From Glycomyces sp. L485 (GTDB lineage: Bacteria; Actinomycetota; Actinomycetes; Mycobacteriales; Micromonosporaceae), in the NCBI RefSeq assembly GCF_022548875.1, contig NZ_JAKZEW010000002.1, positions 62,898-126,897 of the forward strand: a stretch of DNA of 64,000 nt, given 5' to 3'. Shown piece after piece: positions 34,544 to 42,456 of the stretch (position 1 is its first letter; every line of letters starts with the position of its first letter). The position numbers and the translations under genes are program-made. The notes under the pieces were generated by a model, which was not told where the DNA came from, did no database searches, and was given only the letters and a program-made list of their open reading frames with translations.

Positions 34544-34630
34544 GCGCATACGCTAACGGAATGCGCGACACTGGTCGATTGTTATTCCTCCGAGACACGC
34601 TTGCGTGATGCGCACCGAACGGAGTGAGCG

Positions 34631-35197
34631 ATGACGGCCAAGACACATCCTGTCCTGAAACACCCGATCGAGGGCCCGGCCCCGGGCGCCTCCGAGATCG
34701 CCTACTTCGGCATGGGCTGCTTCTGGGGGGCGGAGCGCCTGTTCTGGCAGACGCCGGGTGTGTGGACGACCTCGGTCGGCTATATGGGAGGCGACACGGA
34801 GAATCCGACGTACGAAGAGGTCTGTACCGGCCTGACCGGCCACGCCGAGGCCGTCAGGGTCGTCTTCGACCCCGAGCAGGTCTCCTACGAGACCCTCCTC
34901 AAGGTGTTCTTCGAGAACCACGACCCGACGCAGGGCATGCGGCAGGGCAACGACATCGGCTCGCAGTACCGGTCGGTCGTCTTCACGACCACGCCCGAGC
35001 AGAAGGAGATCGCCGAGGCCATGAAGAAGGCCTTCGAGCCGGTCGTGCGCGACGCCGGACTCGGCTCGGTCACGACCTCGATCGTCCCGGCCGGCCCTTA
35101 CTGGCTCGCCGAGGACTACCACCAGCAGTATCTGCACCGCAACCCGAACGGCTACTGCAACCACGGCCCGAACGGCCTGTCAATATGTAGTCTATGA
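34631..35197 (+). CDS. msrA: peptide methionine sulfoxide reductase MsrA, hybrid C-terminus
   Basis: 188 aa. Reduces Met-S-sulfoxide in proteins. The catalytic GCFWGAE motif follows YFGMG, and the substrate pocket residues are present ([20 protein letters not shown]). The normal end of this protein (NGLSCPVGVVKAQVEVEPPS) lies 9.1 kb away at 44300-44365. A mobile element has inserted after the codons for NGL and supplies a new ending, SICSL. A Cys is thereby kept, shifted by one residue. The TGA stop overlaps the integrase ATG. Confidence 0.9.
   Translation: MTAKTHPVLKHPIEGPAPGASEIAYFGMGCFWGAERLFWQTPGVWTTSVGYMGGDTENPTYEEVCTGLTGHAEAVRVVFDPEQVSYETLLKVFFENHDPTQGMRQGNDIGSQYRSVVFTTTPEQKEIAEAMKKAFEPVVRDAGLGSVTTSIVPAGPYWLAEDYHQQYLHRNPNGYCNHGPNGLSICSL
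35171..35181. other. attL core
   Basis: AACGGCCTGTC within the msrA codons for N-G-L-S, 13 bases before the integrase ATG. Identical to the attR core; the preceding bases CC also match with one mismatch between. Confidence 0.85.
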
Positions 35198-36654
35198 CAA
35201 TCTCGGGAATCTACGTCCGCATCTCCCAGGACCGCGGCGGCGCCGGCCTCGGCGTCGCACGCCAAGAGGAAGACTGCCGCGCCCTGTGCGAACGCAAAGG
35301 CTGGGCCGTCGCCGAGGTCTACGTCGACAACGACACCTCCGCCTACTCTGGCGCACCCCGCCCAGCATGGCAACGTCTGATAGCCGACTCAGAGGCCGGC
35401 GCCGTCGACGCCGTGGTCTGCTGGCACGTCGACCGGCTCACCCGCACACCTCGCGAACTCGAGGACGTGATCGACCTCGCCGACCGCCTCGGGTTGCAAC
35501 TCGGCACCGTCGCCGGCGACATCGACCTGGCGACGCCCACGGGCCGGATGGTCGCCCGGATGCTCGGCGCCGCCGCCCGCCACGAGAGCGAGCACAAAGC
35601 CGAACGGCAGCGCCGCGAGCACCAGCAGCGCGCCGAGGCAGGGAAGTTCTCCGGCGGCGGCCACCGGCCCTTCGGATACACCCGCATCTACGACACCACC
35701 GACCCCGACCGGCCCCGCCGATTCGTCCGCGACGAGATCAACGACGACGAGGCCGCCATCGTGCGCGAGGCCGCCGCCCGCGCCCTCACCGGTGAGACCC
35801 TGTCGTCGATCTGCAGGGAACTCAAGGCCCGGGACGTCAAGACCAGCGCCGGGAACCACTTCATGCCCCACACGCTCCGGCTCGTGCTGTGCTCGGCCCG
35901 GATCTCCGGACGCCGCGAGCATAAGCCGCGCGACTCCTACCAGGGGACGCGCCCTATCCTCGGCCAGATCGTCGCCGAGGCGGTGTGGCCTGCGATCATC
36001 ACACCCGAGGACTCAGACGCCCTCAGAGCCACACTCACGCGCCCAGAGCGGCGGAAGCACTCCGGTCCCACCGGGAGGAAATACATGCTGTCAGGCATCC
36101 TGCGGTGCGGTAAATGCGGTCACCAGATGTCGAACCGGCCCCGCAGCGGCACCCCCCGGTACGTGTGCCCCAACCTCCCCGGAGGAAAGTCCTGCGGTGG
36201 GACGGCCACCAACGGCGCCAAGACCGACGAGCTGATTCGCGACATGGTGCTGGAGGCCCTGGCCTCCCCCAACCTCGCCGAGCGGCTCCAACAGCGAGGC
36301 GCGCCCAATGATGGCCTCGCCGAGCGCATTCGGACCGCCGAGGACCGCGCCGACGAGTTGGCCGCCGATTGGGCCGCGGGCGAGATCACCCGCTCAGAGT
36401 GGCGCACCGCGAAAGACGTACTGGACAAGCAGTTGGAACGGGACCGGGAAACGCTCGCGAGGTCGACCCAGACCAGGGCGTTGAACGGATTCCTCGGGGT
36501 CACACCGGGACAGATACGGCTGCGGTGGGACGGGCTCGGGACGGGGCAGCGGACGGCAGTGGTCGCCGCTGTCGTTGAGCGGATCATCGTGCATCCGGCG
36601 AACCCTCGCAAGCGCTGGGACCCCGACCGGTTCGAGATCGTCTGGCGGGCCTAA
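35194..36654 (+). CDS. large serine recombinase (integrase)
   Basis: 486 aa. N-terminal resolvase domain with catalytic Ser in [12 protein letters not shown] and the conserved [11 protein letters not shown], then [20 protein letters not shown]. Next is the recombinase domain (about 160-270), a zinc ribbon ([14 protein letters not shown], then [14 protein letters not shown]) and a C-terminal coiled coil. It catalyses attP x attB recombination without host factors. Its ATG overlaps the hybrid msrA stop, so in the integrated state it is translated from the msrA transcript. In the excised circle its upstream DNA would come from the element's right end. Confidence 0.9.
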   Translation: MTISGIYVRISQDRGGAGLGVARQEEDCRALCERKGWAVAEVYVDNDTSAYSGAPRPAWQRLIADSEAGAVDAVVCWHVDRLTRTPRELEDVIDLADRLGLQLGTVAGDIDLATPTGRMVARMLGAAARHESEHKAERQRREHQQRAEAGKFSGGGHRPFGYTRIYDTTDPDRPRRFVRDEINDDEAAIVREAAARALTGETLSSICRELKARDVKTSAGNHFMPHTLRLVLCSARISGRREHKPRDSYQGTRPILGQIVAEAVWPAIITPEDSDALRATLTRPERRKHSGPTGRKYMLSGILRCGKCGHQMSNRPRSGTPRYVCPNLPGGKSCGGTATNGAKTDELIRDMVLEALASPNLAERLQQRGAPNDGLAERIRTAEDRADELAADWAAGEITRSEWRTAKDVLDKQLERDRETLARSTQTRALNGFLGVTPGQIRLRWDGLGTGQRTAVVAAVVERIIVHPANPRKRWDPDRFEIVWRA

Positions 36655-37239
36655 CTCGGCGTCTTCCCAACCTTCGTCAACTTCGTCGTCGCCGGAGTAG
36701 AAGTGGACGACCATCCGGCCTTTCCTACTTCGCTCGGCGTCCGAACCCTTGCGGCTGTAGGTGTAGTCGACTTGGCCGTCTCCGTCGACGCTGATCGTGA
36801 CGTTGAACGGCCACGCCTCCCGCCACGTCAGGTTCCGTACCGCATCCTCCACCGGGTCGTCGAGCTCGTAAGGCCGATTGTCGGCGATGAACCGCCGCAC
36901 GCGGGACCGGTCGCCGTAGCCGGCTAGCGGCGTCTCGCCATGAGCCCAGCGCCAAGCCACCAGCCACGGCACCACCTTGTGCTCTGTGAGCCACACTCCC
37001 CCTTCAGTCTCCTCGGCAGGCAGCAGCAGCGTCATAGGCGAGACGTTGAGCGCTACAGCCAAGGCCATCAGGTCGTCGACGTCGCAGCGCCTTGTGCCCG
37101 CCTCCATCTTGGTGATGCCCGACGGCAGGATCGGATGCCCGATCTCTGACAGCGTGGCCGACAGCGATCGAACCGTGTGTTCCCGGCGCTTCCGCCACTT
37201 CAGCAGGTTGACACCTAGCGATTCTGAGACTGTTTGCAT
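36394..37239 (-). CDS. XRE-family transcriptional regulator
   Basis: 281 aa. Helix-turn-helix at the N-terminus (LKWRKRREHTVRSLSATLSE, then SGITKMEAGTRRCDVDDLMA), followed by a ~150-residue domain (VVPWLVAWRWAHGETPLAGY, then WPFNVTISVDGDGQVDYTYS). Likely the element's repressor, facing away from the rep/capsid genes. The frame continues antisense through the last 261 bases of the integrase gene; the final ~85 residues are Pro/Arg-rich and may be a by-product of the missing stop. Confidence 0.75.
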   Translation of the reverse strand: MQTVSESLGVNLLKWRKRREHTVRSLSATLSEIGHPILPSGITKMEAGTRRCDVDDLMALAVALNVSPMTLLLPAEETEGGVWLTEHKVVPWLVAWRWAHGETPLAGYGDRSRVRRFIADNRPYELDDPVEDAVRNLTWREAWPFNVTISVDGDGQVDYTYSRKGSDAERSRKGRMVVHFYSGDDEVDEGWEDAELGPPDDLEPVGVPALARVRRMHDDPLNDSGDHCRPLPRPEPVPPQPYLSRCDPEESVQRPGLGRPRERFPVPFQLLVQYVFRGAPL

Positions 37240-37342
37240 ATTGGCACCTTAAGCCACTGTTGACGAACATACAACCCCGGTGTAGATTCCTCGCGAGACC
37301 ACATGTTTGCGAATTGGATCAGATGAACCGAGGAAAAAACAG

Positions 37343-37537
37343 ATGAGCGTCGATTGCGAACCCACGATCAAAGAGCGCGTAGCCGCCTCACGAGCTGCGC
37401 AAGGGCTTCCCCCGGTCATCACCGATCCCGCCGCCATCGAACGTGTTGCCGCGATCCTGCTCGCCGCAGAGGCGGCCGACGGCAACCGCGCCGACGCAGC
37501 GGGACCGCCATCGTGCGGCGGCCCGCGCTGGCCATAG
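37343..37537 (+). CDS. small element protein, 64 aa
   Basis: Starts at ATG 37343, preceded by GAGGAAA. TIKERVAASRAAQGLPPVIT is followed by AAIERVAAILLAAEAADG. Short helical proteins of this kind often precede replication genes in actinobacterial integrative elements. No function known. It is divergent from the XRE gene, so the ~100 bases between are probably the control region. Confidence 0.55.
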   Translation: MSVDCEPTIKERVAASRAAQGLPPVITDPAAIERVAAILLAAEAADGNRADAAGPPSCGGPRWP

Positions 37538-37547
37538 GGCGGCGGCA

Positions 37548-38456
37548 GTGGGTTACATCCTGTTCCGGGAAGTCCGCGACCACGCACCGACCGACCTAAG
37601 TCAAAGCGAGATGGTGGTGCTCTTGGTGCTCGCCGACTGCGCGAACGAAAACACCAGGGAGGCGTACCCCGGCATGGAGACGCTCGCGCGGTGGTGCCGA
37701 CTCAAGCCCGACAGCGTCGGCAAGGCTCTGAAGCGACTTGCTGCGCGCGGGCTGGAACTACGCGTCCAGCGAGGTGTGAACAGTCGTGGCGAGCCGCTCT
37801 ATGCCGTCAAAGGTCGACAGACCACGTACCGAATTCCCGAGTTCGTATGCCCGGACGATGATCCGGGCATCATGCCCGGATCATCATCCGGGCATACGAA
37901 CAATGCCCGGACCACCGTCCGCCAAAGCCCGGATGATCATCCGCCTATGCCCGGATCATCATCCGGCCCTTCTCCTCATGAACCCTCAGAACCCTCAGAC
38001 GATCACCGGCCGTCGCGCACCTCCGGGACGCACGCCTTCGTCCGCGATCCGAGATCTAGCTACCGCAATGGTGTTGCCGGGGTGTGCCTGGAGTGTGGGA
38101 TGCCGGAGTCACACAGCAACCACGGCAAGGGGAGGGGGGTAGGTGATGACTGGTCGCTCTCGCGTGCGCCCGCACGCCTTCGAAGACGACGCCGAGCTAC
38201 AGGACCCGTACGTCCCCTGCGACCGTCGAGACGACGGCCCGCGCCGCTGGTGCGCTCGCTGCGGCCTTCCCGGCGAACCAGGCGACGCCCGGCACCCACC
38301 CGACGCCGAGGACGCACAGCGGCGACACGAGGACTTCCTGGCCGCCGCCGCCGAGGTCGACCGACGCCGGACCGGCGAACACTGAGCGCCACTGCAAGAG
38401 GACTCAACGGTGCCGACCGAAGCTCAATGCACCTGGTCACGCACACCGAACGATGA
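37548..38456 (+). CDS. winged-helix protein, replication-initiator-like, with intragenic iterons
   Basis: Open frame of 302 aa. Start GTG 37548 gives GYILFREVRDHAPTDLSQSE then MVVLLVLADCANENTREAYP and METLARWCRLKPDSVGKALK, an HTH_36-type winged helix as in phage replication proteins. The middle part (CPDDDPGIMPGSSSG) is encoded by palindromic repeats. A zinc-knuckle-like VCLECGMPESHSNHGKG follows. After a G6 run at about 38131-38137 the frame turns Arg-rich. One extra G would end the protein at a TGA overlapping the next gene's ATG, near 38146. Confidence 0.65.
   Translation: MGYILFREVRDHAPTDLSQSEMVVLLVLADCANENTREAYPGMETLARWCRLKPDSVGKALKRLAARGLELRVQRGVNSRGEPLYAVKGRQTTYRIPEFVCPDDDPGIMPGSSSGHTNNARTTVRQSPDDHPPMPGSSSGPSPHEPSEPSDDHRPSRTSGTHAFVRDPRSSYRNGVAGVCLECGMPESHSNHGKGRGVGDDWSLSRAPARLRRRRRATGPVRPLRPSRRRPAPLVRSLRPSRRTRRRPAPTRRRGRTAATRGLPGRRRRGRPTPDRRTLSATARGLNGADRSSMHLVTHTER
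37842..37966. repeat. five palindromic iterons inside the winged-helix gene
   Basis: Units of about 20-24 bases with core ATGCCCGGAtsATCATCCGG begin at 37847, 37872, 37903, about 37925 and 37947. Each unit is itself a dyad. The first two are arranged head to head in a 59-base near-perfect palindrome (37842-37900, one mismatch per 29-base arm, centre 37871). Multiple dyad iterons within a replication-protein gene recall the lambda O/ori arrangement, so this is a candidate origin of the element. Confidence 0.75.
38146..38385 (+). CDS. small zinc-ribbon-like element protein, 79 aa
   Basis: PYVPCDRRDDGPRRWCARCG is followed by LPGEPGDARH and a charged helix. A Cys, a CxxC pair and a His could bind zinc. 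ATG 38146 follows GGGGTAGGTG. Probably translated right after the winged-helix protein. Function unknown. Confidence 0.5.
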   Translation: MTGRSRVRPHAFEDDAELQDPYVPCDRRDDGPRRWCARCGLPGEPGDARHPPDAEDAQRRHEDFLAAAAEVDRRRTGEH

Positions 38457-38619
38457 AGCGAGCGTTCGTCACTCTCCGTTGATTGGGGAGGGGACACCTA
38501 AATCTCTGGGCGGGGGGCTGTCGACCGCGCGGGGGTGAGGCAGCGAACTCTTTGACAAAACTCCCGGATTTCTCCCAAGACCCGCCGTCACGTTCCGTAA
38601 TCGATGATTGGAGATCTTC
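38386..38619. other. non-coding tract with cos-like G-rich block (38485-38535)
   Basis: Between the small zinc-ribbon gene and the next gene lies a strongly strand-asymmetric stretch: GGGGAGGGGACACCTAAATC (from 38485), then GGGCGGGGGG, then GCGCGGGGGTGAGG. Similar GGGG-rich, CTAAATCT-containing blocks occur near the cos site ahead of the packaging genes in cos phages of Gram-positive bacteria. Here it sits ahead of the capsid module although no terminase is encoded. Confidence 0.4.
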
Positions 38620-38835
38620 ATGTCTCAAGAACTACCGGATTGGCTACGATCCGAGGCTGAGGAGTTCATCGCCGAGATCCCTAAGGACGAGCAAGCTTCG
38701 GCGCGGGCGATCCTCGATGCCGGCGAGTTCACCGTGGAGTCGTGGACCACGCCCAACGGCACCGAGGCGATCGCGCTCGACCTCGGCGACGCGGAACTAT
38801 GGACTTGTCCGCCCGATGACGTAGCATCGTCATAA
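38620..38835 (+). CDS. small element protein, 71 aa
   Basis: MSQELPDWLRSEAEEFIAEI, then a compact domain with SWTTPNGTEAIALDLGDAEL. ATG 38620 has GGAG six bases upstream. Acidic, soluble, no family recognised. It precedes the capsid gene by 127 bases. Confidence 0.55.
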   Translation: MSQELPDWLRSEAEEFIAEIPKDEQASARAILDAGEFTVESWTTPNGTEAIALDLGDAELWTCPPDDVASS

Positions 38836-38962
38836 CGCGGCTGTCGCAACCCGACCCCGGCTGGTCGGCTCTGCGGCCCGCGCAGTTGATCTCGTCCCGG
38901 CTGGCGAGCAGCAATCCCGAACCGTCGTTCGGCGCTGCTGTGCGCCAGACCAGGAGACACCG

Positions 38963-40360
38963 ATGCCCAAGCAAGACCGACGCCAGCGCGTCGGCACCCA
39001 AGACGAGACCACTCGCACGAAGTGGCTCCGCGCCACCCACCAGGCCGAAACCCTCGAGCTCGGCCAGGCCTCCGTTCGCAGCTTCCAACAGGAGCGCCAC
39101 GCCCGCGGAGAGCGGGCGCGCAGCATCCTCGACGGCGCCCACGCCGACGGCCGGGAGCTGACACCGTCCGAAGAGCGCGACTTCGACCAGGCAATGGACG
39201 ACGTCGATGAACTCAAAGCACTCATCGGCGGGGAGGAAGCCGCACGCGACCGGGCGCGCTCCGACTTCGCGGGTACCACGGACCGCGCTGGCGAGGCCGG
39301 CTTTCGCTTCCGCCTGGCCGACGGCCGGGAAATCCCCGGCGTGCGGCACGGCGAGTCCTTCGCCGCCGCGCTCGGCCACGAACGCCGCTCTCTGCCGGTC
39401 GTCGGCGGCAACGACGGTGGCGGATCGCTGGATCTAGGCCGTTCGATCATGGCCGTGATCAACGGCGAGCAGCCCATCATCGAGTCCGCACAACGCGCTC
39501 AGTCGATCTCCAATGACCCATCGGGCGGGTACCTGACCAGTCCGCAGATGTCGAGCCTGTTCATCGACCTCGCCCGTTCACGGTCGATCATGTCGGCCGC
39601 CGGCGCTATCACGGTGCCGCTGAACGGCCCCGAGACGCGGATTCTGCGGGTCACTCAGGACCCGGTCGCGGCGTTCAAGGCCGAGCTCGCGCAGTTGACC
39701 GAGACCGACATGAAGTTCGGGCTGGTCGTGCTGTACCCCAAGACACTCGGCGCCGTGATCACGGTGTCCGAGGAGCTCGCGGCCGACGGGCAGAACGCCG
39801 GCCGCATCATCCAGGAGACGCTCGCGCAGTCGGTCGCGAACCAGCTCGACCGGGCGTTCTTCCGCGGCATCGGCACCATCGAGGGCCAGGAGTTCTCCGG
39901 CGTCCTTGACGACCCCGATGTGAACGTCGTGGACCTTTCCGGCGCCGCGCCAACGTCGTTCGATGAGGTTGTCGACGCGATCCAGCTCGTGCGCGACGCC
40001 AACGGCGAGCCGGTCGTGCGGATCGATTCGCCGCGGACCGCGGGCCAGTACGCCAAGCTCGCCGATACGACGGGCCAGCCGTTGCAGCCGCCGGCCGAGG
40101 TTGCCGCGCTTCGGCACCTGGTGTCGACACAGACGCCGGTCGACCTCGGCACCGGGTCCGACGAGTCGGTTTCGGTCGTCGGCAACTTCGGCTCGGCGTT
40201 CGTGATGCTCGGCATCCGCTCGTCGTTCCGAGTGGAGGTGTCCCCCTACGCCGGGGACGCGTTCGAAACCTTCGCGCGCAAAGTCCGGATCGTCGGCCGC
40301 GTCGACCTGGCCATCGGCCGGCCCTCGCACCTGTCGCTCGTCGAGAACATCGGAGTCTGA
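38963..40360 (+). CDS. HK97-fold phage major capsid protein
   Basis: 465 aa. An N-terminal helical segment of about 110 residues (QERHARGERARSILDGAHAD, then TPSEERDFDQAMDDVDELKA) resembles the scaffolding delta region. The capsid domain contains SNDPSGGYLTSPQMSSLFID, a P-domain helix, FFRGIGTIEGQEFSGVLDDP and a C-terminal VEVSPYAGDAFETFARKVRI. This is typical of HK97-type major capsid proteins. No separate protease or portal gene is present, so maturation and packaging would depend on a helper phage, or the shell has another use. Confidence 0.9.
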   Translation: MPKQDRRQRVGTQDETTRTKWLRATHQAETLELGQASVRSFQQERHARGERARSILDGAHADGRELTPSEERDFDQAMDDVDELKALIGGEEAARDRARSDFAGTTDRAGEAGFRFRLADGREIPGVRHGESFAAALGHERRSLPVVGGNDGGGSLDLGRSIMAVINGEQPIIESAQRAQSISNDPSGGYLTSPQMSSLFIDLARSRSIMSAAGAITVPLNGPETRILRVTQDPVAAFKAELAQLTETDMKFGLVVLYPKTLGAVITVSEELAADGQNAGRIIQETLAQSVANQLDRAFFRGIGTIEGQEFSGVLDDPDVNVVDLSGAAPTSFDEVVDAIQLVRDANGEPVVRIDSPRTAGQYAKLADTTGQPLQPPAEVAALRHLVSTQTPVDLGTGSDESVSVVGNFGSAFVMLGIRSSFRVEVSPYAGDAFETFARKVRIVGRVDLAIGRPSHLSLVENIGV

Positions 40361-40361
40361 G

Positions 40362-40742
40362 ATGACCAGAGTGACCTTCAACCGCAACTACCGCAGGGCT
40401 AAGGACAACCTGGCCGCCCGCAAGGGTGAGACGGTCGAGGTGCCCCAGGGCGTCGCGGCCTACCTGGCCGACCACGGCTACGCCGATCCCGAGGAGTCGG
40501 CGAGAGTGAAGCGCCGCGGCAAGTCCAAGCGGGCCGTGACATCCGCCGAGGACGCCGAGGACGAGCGCCCCGAGCCGACCGCCCGAAAGGCGGACTGGGT
40601 CCGCTGGGTGGCCGAGCAGCACGGTCTCGACGTCGAGCAGGCCAAGCAGATGACCCGCCGCGACCTCATAGCCGTCGATGCCGCCGCCGAGGACCCCGAC
40701 GGCGACGACGAGGGCCATGCCGACGACACCGACCAGACCTAA
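40362..40742 (+). CDS. small phage head-type protein with HeH/LEM-like end
   Basis: 126 aa, starting one base after the capsid stop. The N-terminus (VTFNRNYRRAKDNLAARKGE, then VEVPQGVAAYLADHGYAD) is like small proteins found just after capsid genes in actinophages. The C-terminus WVRWVAEQHGLDVEQAKQMT, then RRDLIAVD, resembles a helix-extended-helix (HeH/LEM) motif. Acidic tail. Likely a head or connector accessory. Confidence 0.65.
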   Translation: MTRVTFNRNYRRAKDNLAARKGETVEVPQGVAAYLADHGYADPEESARVKRRGKSKRAVTSAEDAEDERPEPTARKADWVRWVAEQHGLDVEQAKQMTRRDLIAVDAAAEDPDGDDEGHADDTDQT

Positions 40743-40745
40743 CCA

Positions 40746-41492
40746 ATGCACACGACGGATGCCGCCGCAGTCGGCGACGGGATCGAGGCAGGGAGCGGCC
40801 GGTGGAACTTCGCCGGCCGCGCCGCCGAGCACTTCGACGCCCACGTACACAAGAGCGTCCCCGGCTACGCCGACGGCCACCGCCTAGTCCTCGAGCTGTC
40901 CGACTGGTTCGTCGGCCCCGACAGCACCGTGTACGACCTGGGCTGTGCCACCGGGGCGCTACTCGCCGCGCTGGCCGAGCGGCACGCCGACCTTGCCGCC
41001 CGGTTCATCGGCGTCGACGTCGAACCGGACATGGTCGCCGCGGCACGCTCCCGCACCGCTCACCTGCCCACGGTGGAGGTCCGGCACGCCGACGCCGCAG
41101 CGATGACATGGGAGGCCGCCGACCTGGTCGTCGGCTGCTACACGCTCCAGTTCCTGCCGTCCGACCAGCGCGGGGCGCTCGTCGAGCGGATACACCGCGT
41201 CCTGAGGCCCGGCGGCGCCCTGGTGCTGTTCGAGAAGGTGCTCGCCCCAGACGCCCGATTGCAGGACATCGCTTCGGCCCTGTACGTCGAGCACAAGCTG
41301 TCGGCCGGCTTCACCCCGGCCGAGATCGTCGGCAAGGCCCGCAGCCTCAAGCGGATACTCACCCCGTGGCCGACTGGCCGGCATGTCGAGACGCTGCACG
41401 CGGCTGGCTTCCCGCACGTGATGACGATCTACAAGAACATCTCCTTCGAAGGCTTCCTAGCGATCAAGGAGGGACCGTGCGCCGCATCGTGA
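40746..41492 (+). CDS. CmoA-like class I methyltransferase
   Basis: 248 aa. SAM motif I VYDLGCATGALLAAL, motif II acid in GVDVEPDM. It also has blocks specific to carboxy-SAM synthase CmoA: FDAHVHKSVPGYADGH at the start, CYTLQFLPSDQRGALVERIH, LRPGGALVLFEKV, and the C-terminal HAAGFPHVMTIYKNISFEGF. CmoA makes carboxy-SAM from SAM and prephenate. A member on a mobile element, without CmoB, suggests a different use such as a nucleic-acid or protein modification. Three bases after the head-type gene, in one operon with the CheR-like gene. Confidence 0.75.
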   Translation: MHTTDAAAVGDGIEAGSGRWNFAGRAAEHFDAHVHKSVPGYADGHRLVLELSDWFVGPDSTVYDLGCATGALLAALAERHADLAARFIGVDVEPDMVAAARSRTAHLPTVEVRHADAAAMTWEAADLVVGCYTLQFLPSDQRGALVERIHRVLRPGGALVLFEKVLAPDARLQDIASALYVEHKLSAGFTPAEIVGKARSLKRILTPWPTGRHVETLHAAGFPHVMTIYKNISFEGFLAIKEGPCAAS

Positions 41493-42106
41493 CCGAGTGG
41501 TTCCGCGTCCCGCGCGTCTGGCCGCACGTCGAGAAGCACCTGGCCGGACTCGATCGGCCACTGGTCGTGTGGTCCGGTGGTTGCGGCACCGGCGAGGAGC
41601 CGTACTCGGCCGCGATCATGCTCGAGGAGCTCGGCATACCCGGCCGCGTCGTCGCGACCGATCTTGACGAGCAGCTGCTCGCCATCGCCCGCCAAGGCGA
41701 GTACAGCCGCCGCAACATCACGCTCAACCTGGACGAGCGCCGACTGACCACCCAGCAGGTCGGCCAGTACTTCGACTATGCCGATGGCCGGTACACGGTG
41801 CGGGCGGAGATCCGACAGCGCGTCGACTTCGCCGTTGGCGCGCTGGGCACCGACCAGCCGCCACAGTGCGATGTGGCGTTCGTGCGCAACGTGTGGCGAC
41901 ACCTCGGCGCGGCCGTACAGCGGCGCCTAGCCGCCCAAGTGCACGAATGCCTCCCGGCCGATGGTCTTCTGTTGCTCGGCGGCGGGGACCTCATGACGCA
42001 GGACCCAATAACGCTGGAGCTGAAGGAAATCGAACCGGCCGGCCTGTCGCAGTACTTCGCCGAATCACGTGAGCATGAGCTGATCTGGCGCCCGCGCGAG
42101 GGATAG
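41477..42106 (+). CDS. CheR-like methyltransferase
   Basis: 209 aa. WSGGCGTGEEPYSAAIMLEE and VATDLDEQLLAIARQGEYSR are the SAM-binding blocks of CheR-type enzymes, followed by RVDFAVGALGTDQPPQCDVA, FVRNVWRHLGAAVQRRLAAQ and GLLLLGGGDLM. The N-terminal receptor-binding domain of true CheR is missing, and no chemotaxis gene is near. GTG 41477 with AAGGAGGG a few bases upstream, overlapping the CmoA-like gene by 16 bases. The pair probably acts together. Confidence 0.75.
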   Translation: MRRIVTEWFRVPRVWPHVEKHLAGLDRPLVVWSGGCGTGEEPYSAAIMLEELGIPGRVVATDLDEQLLAIARQGEYSRRNITLNLDERRLTTQQVGQYFDYADGRYTVRAEIRQRVDFAVGALGTDQPPQCDVAFVRNVWRHLGAAVQRRLAAQVHECLPADGLLLLGGGDLMTQDPITLELKEIEPAGLSQYFAESREHELIWRPREG

Positions 42107-42151
42107 CAGAAAGGCCAGGCCGCTTCGGGTGGGACCGTTGCGACCTGGCCG

Positions 42152-42177
42152 CTCTCGGCATCTGTGCACGCCGAGAG
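42152..42177. terminator. terminator hairpin after the methyltransferases
   Basis: CTCTCGGC and GCCGAGAG form an 8-bp stem around a 10-base loop, between the CheR-like gene and a convergent small gene. A GGCCAGG/CCTGGCC pairing lies just before it. Confidence 0.55.
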
Positions 42178-42186
42178 ATCTGAATC

Positions 42187-42456
42187 TTACTTGTAGCGGC
42201 GAACGAGCAGGAGCTGTACTTCGGCGACGAGCTTGCCGCGTACCGCCGGCGCGAGGTGAGCCCGCCACGACTCAGACCAGTCGACCTGGAGACCGCGGCC
42301 GGCGTTATGGCGGATGGTGAGCACCTGGTCGGTCTGCTCGACGGTCCGGGCCGGCCGGTAGGCCACAGTCGCGGTGGCTTTGTCGAAGGTGACTTCGAAT
42401 CGGAACCCGAGCCGCGGCTGTTCTCTGACGAGGACTTCGACAGTCGTCACGGTCAC
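42187..42456 (-). CDS. small element protein, 89 aa
   Basis: Beta-rich protein: TTVEVLVREQPRLGFRFEVT, FDKATATVAYRPARTVEQTD. Start GTG 42456 with GGGGAG eight bases upstream; it overlaps the preceding stop (GTGA). No family recognised. Confidence 0.5.
   Translation of the reverse strand: MTVTTVEVLVREQPRLGFRFEVTFDKATATVAYRPARTVEQTDQVLTIRHNAGRGLQVDWSESWRAHLAPAVRGKLVAEVQLLLVRRYK

Noticed and set aside
37842-37966. Repeat cluster considered as a CRISPR array
   Set aside because: The units are themselves palindromic, unevenly spaced by 21-31 bases with almost no spacer, and lie in a coding frame.
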